Shown in pieces: positions 24,441-35,400 of a DNA stretch of 64,000 bases. The notes below the pieces were generated by a model. The model made no database searches. It was not told where the DNA came from and saw only the letters and a program-made list of their open reading frames with translations. The position numbers and the translations under genes were made by a program. The stretch is taken from the NCBI GenBank assembly GCA_021464415.1, contig CM038471.1:13444073-13508072 (forward strand), in the 5' to 3' direction. How positions within the stretch are numbered: position 1 is the first letter of the stretch; each line of letters opens with the position of its first letter. The DNA is from Lonicera japonica (taxonomy: Eukaryota; Streptophyta; Magnoliopsida; Dipsacales; Caprifoliaceae).

Positions 24441-25545
24441 AATGATCAGTGGTGAGTCTAATCTCGTGAGTCGTTTGGTGTGATAGATAATTTAAGTGAT
24501 GAAGAATGGGGAGAACGAAATCAGGAATTGACCAAAAAATTAATATTTTGCCATAGATTGCACAATTTTTAGAAAACTTTGACTCAACAGGAAAATAAAA
24601 TCAAAAATCACCTTTTGATGTTTAGGTGAAAATAGACAGATAGCAACAACTTGAGAGCCCCGTGAATAGGTTTAGGGTAAGAATATGCATTCCCGGGGGA
24701 GCGCTTTTAACCTTCTACTTTTGAAAATTATTTTTGGAAGACTTGTTTTGGAAAATGACTCATTTTTGGAAAACATTTTAAAAATTGGGAAGTTCTTTCC
24801 TCTTAAAGTTGCTTTTCATGAAAATAGTGACAAGAAAATTCTCGTTAATGGGTTTTAGCAGGGATTTCTACAGGTGGGGTTGGACAGCCACCAGCCGCAC
24901 TTGCCAAACCAAGAGTTAGTGTGTATGACAAAGCCTTTTGTTCACTAGTCTCACGACTGATGATCGGGAAAACATGCAAAAATTCAAGTGTAATAGGCTG
25001 ACGCATCTTATATGCAAACATGGCTTGACGGGTAAAGTTTTGGCTCTATCCTATTTGGCTAGGTCTTGTTATATACCCCAAAGGCGAGTACGTGCAATGA
25101 CCTTTTGATATACGACCCAGGTACGTGAATGTTCTAGTCGCTTAATATAACTCAGTTAGTACATGGCTAAAGAGAATGAAAATAAGAGCTTTTGGTCATG
25201 TTGACCCAGACGAGCCAACTCCTTACTCACTAAGTAGTATTTTCGGCTTAAATGGGGTAATTTCACACTCACGATAATGCATGATGATAGTGCATGCATG
25301 CAAAATAACAATTATAACGGTATACTATGAAGAACGTTTCAGGGTTTGTTCGAGTGCTTTCAAATTTTATTTATGAAAAGATTTTCCTCAAACAATAATT
25401 ACGAACAAAAAGGGAATCAGGGTATCCAACTAAATCGCATCTATGTTATCCTAAAACTAAGGCCGAAAAGAAAAGCATACAAACATAAACGAACATCAAC
25501 GCATATTCTATTCTTGTTTAAAGTTTAATCCTCTTAAAAAATATA

Positions 25546-25563
25546 TCCCCAGCAAAGTTGCCA
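25546..25563 (-). promoter_or_regulatory. Primer-binding site of the Ogre/Tat-like element
   Basis: The - strand reads TGGCAACTTTGCTGGGGA three bases after the LTR end. This closely resembles the tRNA-Arg-type primer site TGGCGACTCTGCTGGGGA described for Ogre/Tat elements. It supports both the orientation and the lineage. Confidence 0.7.
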
Positions 25564-25566
25564 CTA

Positions 25567-27504
25567 TGAGAACCCGCGTTTTCGACGCCGAAGTTCTCGT
25601 GGGCGGCGATTCCGTTTTGTTTTTTGAAAGAAGAAAAGAGTTTTGAAAAGTATCAAAGTCGCCGTTTTATTAAACAAACAAAAGATTCGTGTAAAAGAGA
25701 CGTATTTATGGACTAAATATCCTCTTATACACAATGTATGCAAAAATAGTTGATTCAAAAGGTTCGGGGATTAAGTGATAAATCGAGAAGGTGTTGGGCG
25801 CTCAATTTGCCCCTTTCGGTCTCTAAGTAGGATATGCGTGGAATTATAATCGAACATTCGCATGCTTATTGATATTATCGCGTATCGGTCCATAATTTTA
25901 GGAAAACAAGATTTTGGGATGGGGATGGAAACCATGGCTTCATATTTCACCCTTCAATTTTATAAATTAGTGTGTGTATGGTTTTAAAAATGATTTTAAT
26001 AATGGTAGATAGCAAAACTGGCGCTTTTCGGAAGATTTAGGGCTTTTTGGAAGCTAATTCGATTTGGAATCGGATATCCGACAATTCTTGATATTCGTTC
26101 GTCAATAATGTACCACAATTTAATAATTTAAATCGGCATTGACGAATTCAATACTCTTATATTGGATATTTAGGTACACCCTATGATTTATAGATTAAGC
26201 CGGGTACAAACGCTTGTTAATTCCTTCATAAATCGAGACTGATAAAATTAGGATTTTATAGAATTGACTGATAAAATAAGTTTAAAAATGGTTTCAGCTC
26301 GTTCTACGCCTTTAGTTTTGAAAACAGGGTTTAAACATGTATTTATGAACTGATTTTGAGAAAAACAGCAGTTTCTACATGCGGTTGATCTATTATAACT
26401 GATAAAATAAATATAGGTAAAAAATTAAAGTCGAACTGAGATAAAAAATACCCAATAGCCTTGAAAATAGTAAAATACTATTTTAGAGCACACTATTCCT
26501 GAAGTCCCAGAGCTGATTGTTGCCTCAAATGGGATCTATGCAAGTTATTTATACCTGTAGAATAATTAATGGGTTGGGCATGGAATTGTTTGTTTGTGGA
26601 CAAACATCTAGGGTGTGTGTGTCGTGTGGACAAACATCCTGGATGTCTGTGTGTCGTGTGGACAAACCCTGTCTAATGTGCGACGATTTTTACAATTTCG
26701 GCCAAATGAAATATCGGATTGATCTGATTTTTTAACATGTTACCCATGATAAAACCTACCTATTGAACAAATTTAGAATTGTTGGACATCGGGAAGGCCT
26801 TCGTTTGATGTCCCGAGCTGAATTTTCGATTTATTGAATTTTCAGAGATCCGGTCGTCGGATCAAGCTGATTTTTTAGTATATTACTACTCCTTGTATTA
26901 TTTCCTAACTTTTCACAAAATTTCAGAATGATCAAAGGTTGGGAATTATTAATATGCAAAAGTCGGCGAAATCGGCTTGGAAAATGTTTGTCTGCAGACA
27001 AATATCTTGGAAGTTTGTCTAGAGGCCATTTTTGCAATTCTTGTCCAACGAAGCGTCAGATCAATCGGATTTAGCATGTTATTCCCCATAATATAACATG
27101 TCTACTGACCAAATTTGAGCTTATTTGAACTTCGAAAAGGTCCCATTTTGATTACCCGAATTTAACTCCCAGTTTTTTGAATTTTTGGAGATTCTGCCAT
27201 CAAACCGGGCTGATTTTTTACTATGTTTCTCCTTGTGGAAATGTCTAACAACCCTCAAATTTTAAGGATGATCATAAATGGGGAACTCTCCTTATAGATG
27301 TTTCCAGAGGTTTTGACAATTTTCGGATCCAGCAATTTATTGTAATTCTCGTAACTTCTCGTCTAGGTGTCCTTTTGGATTCCTTCTTTGTCCTGTATCA
27401 CATGTATAAGGTATATGTGCATCTAGGAATGTTCGTAAATGCATGCGTGCTCATTTTCTTAGAGATTGGAATTCTTGCGAGAATCGCAAAATGAGGTGTT
27501 CACA
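25567..27504 (-). repeat. 5' LTR of the Ogre/Tat-like element
   Basis: Uninterrupted 1,938-bp LTR. On the + strand it starts TGAGAACCCGCG and ends GGTGTTCACA. A minisatellite-like triplication of 'gtggacaaac' occurs at 26590-26670, where the other LTR has one copy. The AATAT duplication follows at 27505-27509. Confidence 0.88.
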
Positions 27505-27509
27505 AATAT

Positions 27510-28149
27510 CAAATTAATGCCATATATACTCATACATAGAACACATGAGTGTTCTGGCGAATCCAAAATTCAATCGATCGTAACAAATCAAGTTGAATTG
27601 TTCTGTTAAAAATCGTGCTGAAAAAAATATTGAAATTAAAACAAAGAAACCAAATTGAAACCAACTACAATCAGTTCGATTTTGGGTTCACCCTTCACAA
27701 ATTGTACCAGACCATTCCCTTTTTTTCCCTAAGAACCTAAAATCTATCCGCAATTACACTGGTTTCTCTTTCACTCTTATTTTGTCACATGCTAATATCG
27801 CTTATATGCAAAATTTGATGGCTTTAATTTTTGGCATGCAAGTATAAAATTGGGGTGGAGATATTGGCACATCCAAGAACACTTGGTAACACTCTCACTT
27901 TTATTCGGTCATTTGCAATTGAGTAAAGTGTTTATTACTTGGTTCTCAAGGGCCGAATATAATCCTATATACTTTATCCTTGACAACTAAGTAAGGTATT
28001 ATCAAATTTATACTTGGTCATTCACAACCAAGTAATATACACCCTACTCAATTGTCAATGATTAAGTGGAAAGTTAGAGTGTTTTTAAAAATATTTGGAG
28101 TGTCAATATCTTCACCCTAAAATTGGTTTTACTTGTACATAGAGTTTTC
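27510..28149. other. Spacer, nothing recognised
   Basis: AT-rich unique-looking DNA between the gypsy element and the fold-back element. No open frame or repeat structure could be supported. Confidence 0.5.
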
Positions 28150-28885
28150 GGTGGTGTTTGGTTGAGATTTTAAAATCAAGTTTTTAATTTTTTTGACAAA
28201 AAAGTTAACTTTACTTCACACTTTTCAAAATTCACTTCACTTTACTTTCTATCTTATAATTTTTTTAAAACAACATGATGATGTTTGGTGGGTGTTTTGA
28301 GTTGAGTTTTTAGGTTGAGTTTTTAAAATCTAGTGTTTGGTAGAATTTGAAAGTATGTTGAAAAGTGAACTCATTTTTTTTTTGAGGTTTTTTCAACCAA
28401 CTAAAAATACTAATTTTTTTTTCAAAAAATAGTCACAATGGATCTTATTTTATAGATCTTGACGAGTAGGTTTCAAATATATATATATATATATTTTTAT
28501 CTAATTTCAATTTTAGGATTTAAAGTTATGGTTTTTTAAAAGTTCTTTTAGAGAGAGAAAGTAAAGTAAATTAAATTTTGAGAAGTGTAAAAATAAAGTT
28601 GATTTTAAGTTGAGTTTTTAAAATTTGAAACTAAAAACACCAACCAAACAAGCTCCATAACTCTAAATTCAAAAATCAAAATTAGATAAAAAAAAATATA
28701 TATTTGTAATTTACTCATCGAGAGGTATAAAATAAGATCTATTGTAACTATTTAAATTTTTTTTTATGAGTTTTTTTGAATTGGTTGAAAAAAATTCCAA
28801 CAAAAATTAACTTCATTTTTTAACTTACTTTCACACTTCCCAAAAACTTATATAAAAAATATGTTTTACAATCTCAACCAAACAA
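28150..28885. mobile_element. Fold-back element / MITE with long imperfect hairpin arms
   Basis: The left end contains GTTTGGTTGAGATTTTAAAA and the right end its complement (TTTTACAATCTCAACCAAAC). The arms continue inward as inverted copies: 'cacaatggatcttatttta' (28435-28455) against the complement of 'taaaataagatctattgta' (28728-28746), and an (AT)n plus 'ttatctaattt' pair on each side. The whole segment can fold into one hairpin of about 730 bp. It has no coding. It lies about 0.5 kb upstream of the acetyltransferase start codon, so it may lie in or near that promoter. Confidence 0.7.
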
Positions 28886-29397
28886 GTGCGAGCATGTTAG
28901 ATTGAAGTTTCCTAATTGCCACTTTTTAAATTATTTAACTAAGAAATTTTTTTTAATATGAAATTGTGTTCTATAAAAAATTTTACAAATTAAATAAGCC
29001 CGAATGAACAGTTCCAAAGGATTTAGCTCATATTTGTGTCTATCGATTTTAAAAATACAAATCAAATCTAAAAAAAATTAATTTAATTCTAGCCTCTATA
29101 AGTTTCATCTGATCAAAATCGAAAACATCAGACACACACCCGTTCAAAATCTAATAGGATAAAATTATAAAAGTAATTATTTATTTCATTAAAACTATTA
29201 ATTTCACAAAAAAAAAAATTAATAAATCCTATCTAAAATATAAAATTATTTTAATTTATTTAAATAACATTAATTAAATAACATCCGACACTTCAAACGC
29301 ACCTAATCGTACCACAACCTAGAAAAAATTTGGAAGGACCAAACTTTCCTCGCATTCTCTTTAAACTCGTTGATTTCATACATCTAATAGAACATAT

Positions 29398-29413
29398 AAA
29401 CCCTAAACCCTAA
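29398..29413 (+). promoter_or_regulatory. Telo-box upstream of the acetyltransferase ATG
   Basis: AAACCCTAAACCCTAA, a double telo-box, ends 30 bp before the start codon at 29444. In plants this motif is enriched near the transcription start of ribosomal-protein and ribosome-biogenesis genes. That fits the rRNA-modifying role of the product. Whether it lies in the promoter or the 5' UTR cannot be told from the sequence. Confidence 0.75.
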
Positions 29414-29443
29414 TTCCCCACCTACACAGCCACCGGAGAGAAG

Positions 29444-32400
29444 ATGAGGAAGAAAGTGGATGAACGAATCAGAACTCTCATCGAAAATGGAGTTAAAACC
29501 AAGCACCGTTCCATGTTCGTCATCATCGGCGACAAATCCCGCGACCAGGCACTCCTCTCTCTACGCACATTTATGCCGTATTATTGTGTAGTATAAGTAG
29601 GTTTATGACCTAAATTGTTTTTGTTTTTGTTTTTGAATTATTTTTTGTTGTACACAGATTGTTAACCTTCACTATATGCTCAGCAAGGCAGTGGTTAAGT
29701 CTAGGCCCACTGTTCTTTGGTGCTACAGGGACAAACTTGAGCTTAGCAGGTAACCACTTTCTCTTACTTACATAGCTCTTGGTACCTTGCTCTGTTAGTA
29801 TTGAGAATGGTTCCTCAAACCATTTACCCCACATCGAAAAATTGTAGAACTGAACAGAGACTCATTAAGCAGGGTAGTTTCATGGCATAGTAATGACGCC
29901 TTTTAAGTTGGGGGAAAATATTGTTGCTACGTGCAAGGACTGGTGTACCGGTTTGGCCCGTTTGGGTGGTCCGGGAAGGGGCGCAGCCCGGGTGCAGTGA
30001 GCACAACATAACTATTATTGATTTGGTCGTAACTTGTGCAAAAGGTACTGTCAACCGTTCAAAAAGTATCTTAAATCTCAGCCACACAACATTTTTCAAG
30101 ACTCAAAAGACATTGCCCCTTATTATATAGACTAGGTTGTAACATGTGCCAAAGGCACTTCAAAAAATATCTTAAATCTCCGTTACACAACTTTCAATTA
30201 CCTTCACATGGTATATTAGAAAGGCACTACCAACCATTCAAAAAGTATCTTAAATCTTAGCTACACAATTCTTTATCCTTGATACATTTGCAAGATTAAA
30301 AAACCATTGCCTCTTGTTATATAGATTATTATTATTTGTGTGAATGCAAGTATTTTTCTTTTTTACTAACTTTTTGAAAAACTAAATTCAAAGTGTAATT
30401 TAGGGTCTGTTTGATTTTTTTTTTTTTACCCTTTTTGATTGCTGAATACTGAAGTTGAACTCCGAGTGCTTAGAGCTGAATGGAACTTTTGAAAAAGGTG
30501 TTTGATTTTGTGTTGCTCTGGATGCTGAATAGATGTCATTTTTCAATTTTACTTTCATTAATATGATATATATTAATAGCTAATGAATAAAAAGATTAGG
30601 GGCACCATTGGAATGAAATTTCATATTTTCATTAGTTAAATCAAGCATTCAGCGTTAAAGCAAGTGCATTGCTGAATGCTGAATTTTACTCTAATTCAAC
30701 ATTAAGAGGTGAGAAAACAAACATTTCTTATACCTCTTAATGCTGAATATGCATCCATTGAGCGTTAAGAGGTAAAGACAAACGCGCCCTTACTTTGGTC
30801 CTATCCTATTTGAGATTTCTATGTATATCGAAACAATGGATTTTAGTTAGATCTGCATTCCAGCACTCTTGGGGATGGGTTTCATTGCACAATATTAGTT
30901 CCAGCTAGTTTGAAAGGCCTTTTTACCTTTCCAAACGTTATTCTATTTTCCACAATATCAGAGATTATTTGTTTTTATTTATTTCTACATCAATCAATGT
31001 TCATAGCCACAAGAAAAAACGTGCCAAGCAAATCAAAAAGCTAATGCAGAGGGGACTTCTGGACCCTGAGAAGGCCGATCCTTTTTCACTTTTTGTTGAA
31101 ACGAGCGGAATAACATACTGCCAGTACAAGGATTCCGAAAGAATTCTTGGGAATACTTTTGGAATGTGTATATTACAGGTTGCAATTCTATCTTCTTTTA
31201 TTTCTGTCTTTGTAGTAAGCTGAATGTATGATTAGATTATTATGCAGTTTTAGGTTTGATGCTTGTTACTAAGTTTAATGATCCGCTTCTTTTAGGATTT
31301 TGAGGCTTTGACGCCCAACCTCATAGCAAGAACTATAGAAACAGTGGAGGGTGGTGGATTAGTGGTATTGCTGCTTCGTTCTCTTTCCTCGCTCACCAGT
31401 CTATGCACCATGGTTATGGTACGAGTCAATGTGCTCCCACTTCATGCTCCTTTTGGGCAATTCTTTGTTCTTTTTTTTTGTTCTTTTTGTTCCCCACCCC
31501 TTCTATACATTTTCTGCTCTCCTACCTGATGTGAGTGTAAGTGCAAAATTTGAACTTCTGTCAAAGCTAGAGAATGCACACAACATTCACATGTGTATGT
31601 ATATATTTTGTCACAACAGATTAATTTCAACTTTTATAACAATTGGAAACTTGTGATACAGTGAGAACTAATATTTTTGTTTATTTGGATGGATTTCTAT
31701 CTTCATTTGTAATTTTATTTTCTCTGTGAGGGAAAAAGGTTTTGATTGAGAGATAGGAAGAGTAGAGAGAGAGAGAGACAGAGAAAGAGATAGAGAAGTA
31801 TACTAGCAGTAAAAGTAATTGTCCCTGCCGTTTGGGAAAAAAGAGAAGGAGAGACTGGGAATCTTAAACAATCGCTAGTTCATTGGACCTCCCAAATACT
31901 TGAAGGATTTAAAGAGGCTAAATTGCCTCTGAAATTTGAGCACTCTCCCCCAGCAAAGGTGGGGAAACTGATGGTTAGCTTATTATGTGTGAGAAAAAAA
32001 GTAATATGTGATTTTTATGGATTATTCAATCAACTAGGTTCGATGTGGAACTTTTGAGTCTTGGCTACCATTGTAGTAGCTAAATGCTGCACGCCTGCAC
32101 ATTTCAATTCCTTCAAACAATCTGATTGGGAAGAAACAGTTACGGTTATTGATTCAACTGAGTTTTTCCAATTTGCGAATATTTTTTGCCCTTACATCCT
32201 TCCCTGTCGCAGGATGCAGTATCATAACACTTGATTATTTACTTCTTTGGTGCTATGAATGTGACAGGACATACTTTTTGTACTTCTGCTTGAGCTAAAA
32301 TTGTTTTTTTCTAGAACTCACAGATGTTTTGCTAATTACAGGATGTTCATGAGAGATTTCGTACAGAATCTCACTCTCAGGCTACAGGCCGTTTCAATGA

Positions 32401-35400
32401 ACGTTTCTTACTATCACTCGCATCATGCAAAGCATGTGTGGTTATGGATGATGAGCTAAACATTCTACCAATTTCTTCTCATATGAAGTCAATTGCTCCA
32501 GTTCCAGTCGAAGAGGTATGGTTCTCTTTGTGATGTAGATTTATTCCCAGAGCTATATCCTATAGGGCACAAAGAGAGAAGATCATTCTCCTTGGCCACT
32601 TTTTTTTTTGTGTGTGTGTTTACATTTCCCTTGGCTACTATTAATTTGAAGATGCTCAGTAATGGTTTGTTTGTTGATATTTGTTTTTTGCTCATTATAG
32701 TGAACAATATTTGGTGGGTGATATTGTAGTAGTTTTGCTGCCATCCTTAAAGTTTTGTGTATCTTATTTATTGTTCTTCTTGTGGTAATGATAGGACTCT
32801 GAGGGGCTCTCAGAAGCCGACCGAGACCTAAAGAATCTAAAGGAACAGTTAAATGATGATTTTCCTGTTGGTCCTTTGATTAAGAAGTGTCGTACATTGG
32901 ACCAGGTATATACTTTTACTTGATCTGTATGCTTATCTTAATTCTTGAACATATGAGTAAGCAATTGTATAGTAGCTTAGTTAATTAGCTACAACATTGA
33001 ATACAGGGAAAAGCTGTCATTACATTTCTTGATGCAGTCTTAGATAAGACACTTCGTAGCACAGTCGCTCTGCTTGCTGCTCGTGGCCGAGGGAAGTCGG
33101 CTGCACTTGGTTTGGCAATTGCTGGAGCTATTGCTGCAGGGTAATAAGCGCAAACTATATATATTTGTTCTTTCCTCGGATCTGCATCCTATTTGCACCT
33201 GTGTGCCATTTTTAACCTTGTTATTTTCATCTTTGTAGGTATTCCAATGTATATGTAACCGCACCAAGCCCTGAGAATCTGAAAACTTTGTTTGAGTTCG
33301 TGTGCAGAGGATTTGATATGCTTGAATACAAGGTATTGGAGTTAATTTGTGCCTTATTAGGTTTGAGTTAAGGAAAGGAAAATTAGAAGAGGGAGAAAGG
33401 ATAATGGAGGAGGCACATTTTTTCCCTCTGTATATTTGGTTTAAGTCTAAAGCTACATCCTTAATTAATGGAGAGTATTGGAGTACTGGTTGTAGTTAAA
33501 AAAGCTCTGACATGGGTTTTTCCTACAAATCTACTCCTTTATGTATGGTGATTTTTCTGTTTGTGTGTGTTGAGGGACACAGAGAAAGAAGAAAAAAGGG
33601 GGGGGGGGGGGAACTCCAACCTTTGCCCTTCCCTTTCTCCCACTCTTCCCTCATTTGACCTAGCAAATAACCTATTAATTCGAAATAATCTAGCTTTTTA
33701 ATATGTAATTGAGTAAAAACAATCTTATTCAGTGAGAGGAGAGATTGTCATGTTTGCAATTGCATGCTTGTTTTTATTTCGAGAAATTTGATGTTTGTTA
33801 ATTTCTTCTGGAACTCTTTTTTGTAGGAACATCTAGATTATGACGTGGTGAAAAGCAACAATCCAGAGTTCAAAAAAGCAATAGTGCGAATCAATATCTA
33901 CAAGCAGCATAGACAAACAATTCAGGTTAGTACTCATCGACGAAATTTTGGGATAGTTCTTTTTGTGGGATATTTCTTATTGTTACAGGGGGCTTAGGAA
34001 TAGTAGTATATTGTGAGGTTTGATATTTTTTCTGTTCTTTTTGTGCTTTTGTCTTGCTGTCTTCAGTGATCTCCTTGACCTCTATTGACTGCTTTCTTTC
34101 TTGTATTGATTTTTCTTATCAATATAAGTTTTCGTTTCTGATAAAAAGAAAAGAAAGATGGAGTGATCTTTCTGCATTGCTTATGGACAGATAAATAGTT
34201 CGTTGTGAATTCTTCACTCCCTCTCTTTCTTTTTTGTTAATGCATGTAATTTTGAGAATGTAGTTTTATAGAGTTTAAGTAGAACACGTCTTGCCATTTT
34301 TCTCATCCCAGAATTCAAGTATAAAATAATGTTAATAAGGGCCAATGAAAAGAATATTAACGAAACAAAAACAGCATTCCATTCAGATGTCTGTAACAAA
34401 TATTCTTTTCAATCAAATTTTTCTGGTCTTGTTTAATGTTGATTGCATTATAGTAATTTGATGTGATGTTTACTTTCAAAAATGTAAAATGTAAAAAGTA
34501 GAACGGTAAACTATTTACCTTGATTAAAACTGTGAAATATCATTCCTGGCTTGCCAAGTCTTTGTTTATTTTGGAATTTTTTGTTTGACAAATTTAGAAA
34601 GCTGAGTCTACAGTCAAAAGAGCTTCCTTTTTTTTTAACCAATTTTTTTCTCTTAACTTGGTTAAGGATGTAATTCCGTTAAACAGTATATGAGTCCTCT
34701 TCATCTAATATATGTTGCTTGTACTGTGCTCTTGCTTCTCCTCTATCCCCTTGCAGTATATACAACCACATGAACATGAGAAGCTCTCCCAAGTTGAACT
34801 GCTGGTGGTTGATGAAGCGGCAGCTATTCCGTTGCCGGTTGTCAAGTCCTTGCTTGGACCTTATCTGGTCTTCCTTTCATCTACTGTTAACGGGTAATAT
34901 AAACGTGGCTTTATAATTAATACTATTATTATTTAATTTAATGAACACTCCATCTTGTTATCCTGTTGGCCATTTCCTAGCATATCGGCGGTCTTCCGAA
35001 TTCTTGATTGAAAGTTGTATGCTTTGAAACTACTGATATCAAGGTTCCTTTTTATTTCTTCTCTTGTAAAGCTACGAAGGTACTGGGAGGTCTTTATCAT
35101 TAAAACTGCTGCAGCAATTGGAAGAGCAAGGTCGGGTGTCTACAAAAAGCACAGAAGGCGCTGTTTCTGGTATTTATGCTACGGGCTTCTCATATTCATT
35201 CATATACTTGTTGTATGTCCACCAGCCGTTAGCTTGAGTTTTAGCACAATGGTTGTTTTATAGCAGTTGGCAATCCAAACTCTTATTTTGTTAATCAAAT
35301 AATTTCCCAATGTTATTCTATTTTTTTTAAACTACAACACATCCTTTTTCATTTATTGAACCATAAGATGTAATTCCCTGTGATAAATCCTTTTGTAATA

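Larger units (their letters stand above)
10338..27504 (-). mobile_element. Ty3/gypsy LTR element, Ogre/Tat-like, pol-less, with nested insertions
   Basis: Two copies of a roughly 1.94-kb LTR (10338-16884, interrupted; 25567-27504, whole) run TG...CA and are flanked by AATAT duplications. The element is on the - strand: the primer-binding site adjoins the right LTR and gag follows it leftward. After gag there is no recognisable protease, reverse transcriptase, RNase H or integrase. Instead there are tandem repeats (17.1-17.4 kb and 18.2-18.6 kb), a feature known from the region before the 3' LTR in Ogre-type elements. It looks like a large non-autonomous derivative. The LTR copies differ at many positions, so the insertion is not young. 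A hAT element lies in its 3' LTR and a small LTR element in its interior. Confidence 0.85.

Noticed and set aside
34712..34916. Two open frames presented as separate small proteins in the acetyltransferase region
   Set aside because: One is exon 10 of the acetyltransferase with intron sequence attached; the other is its shadow.
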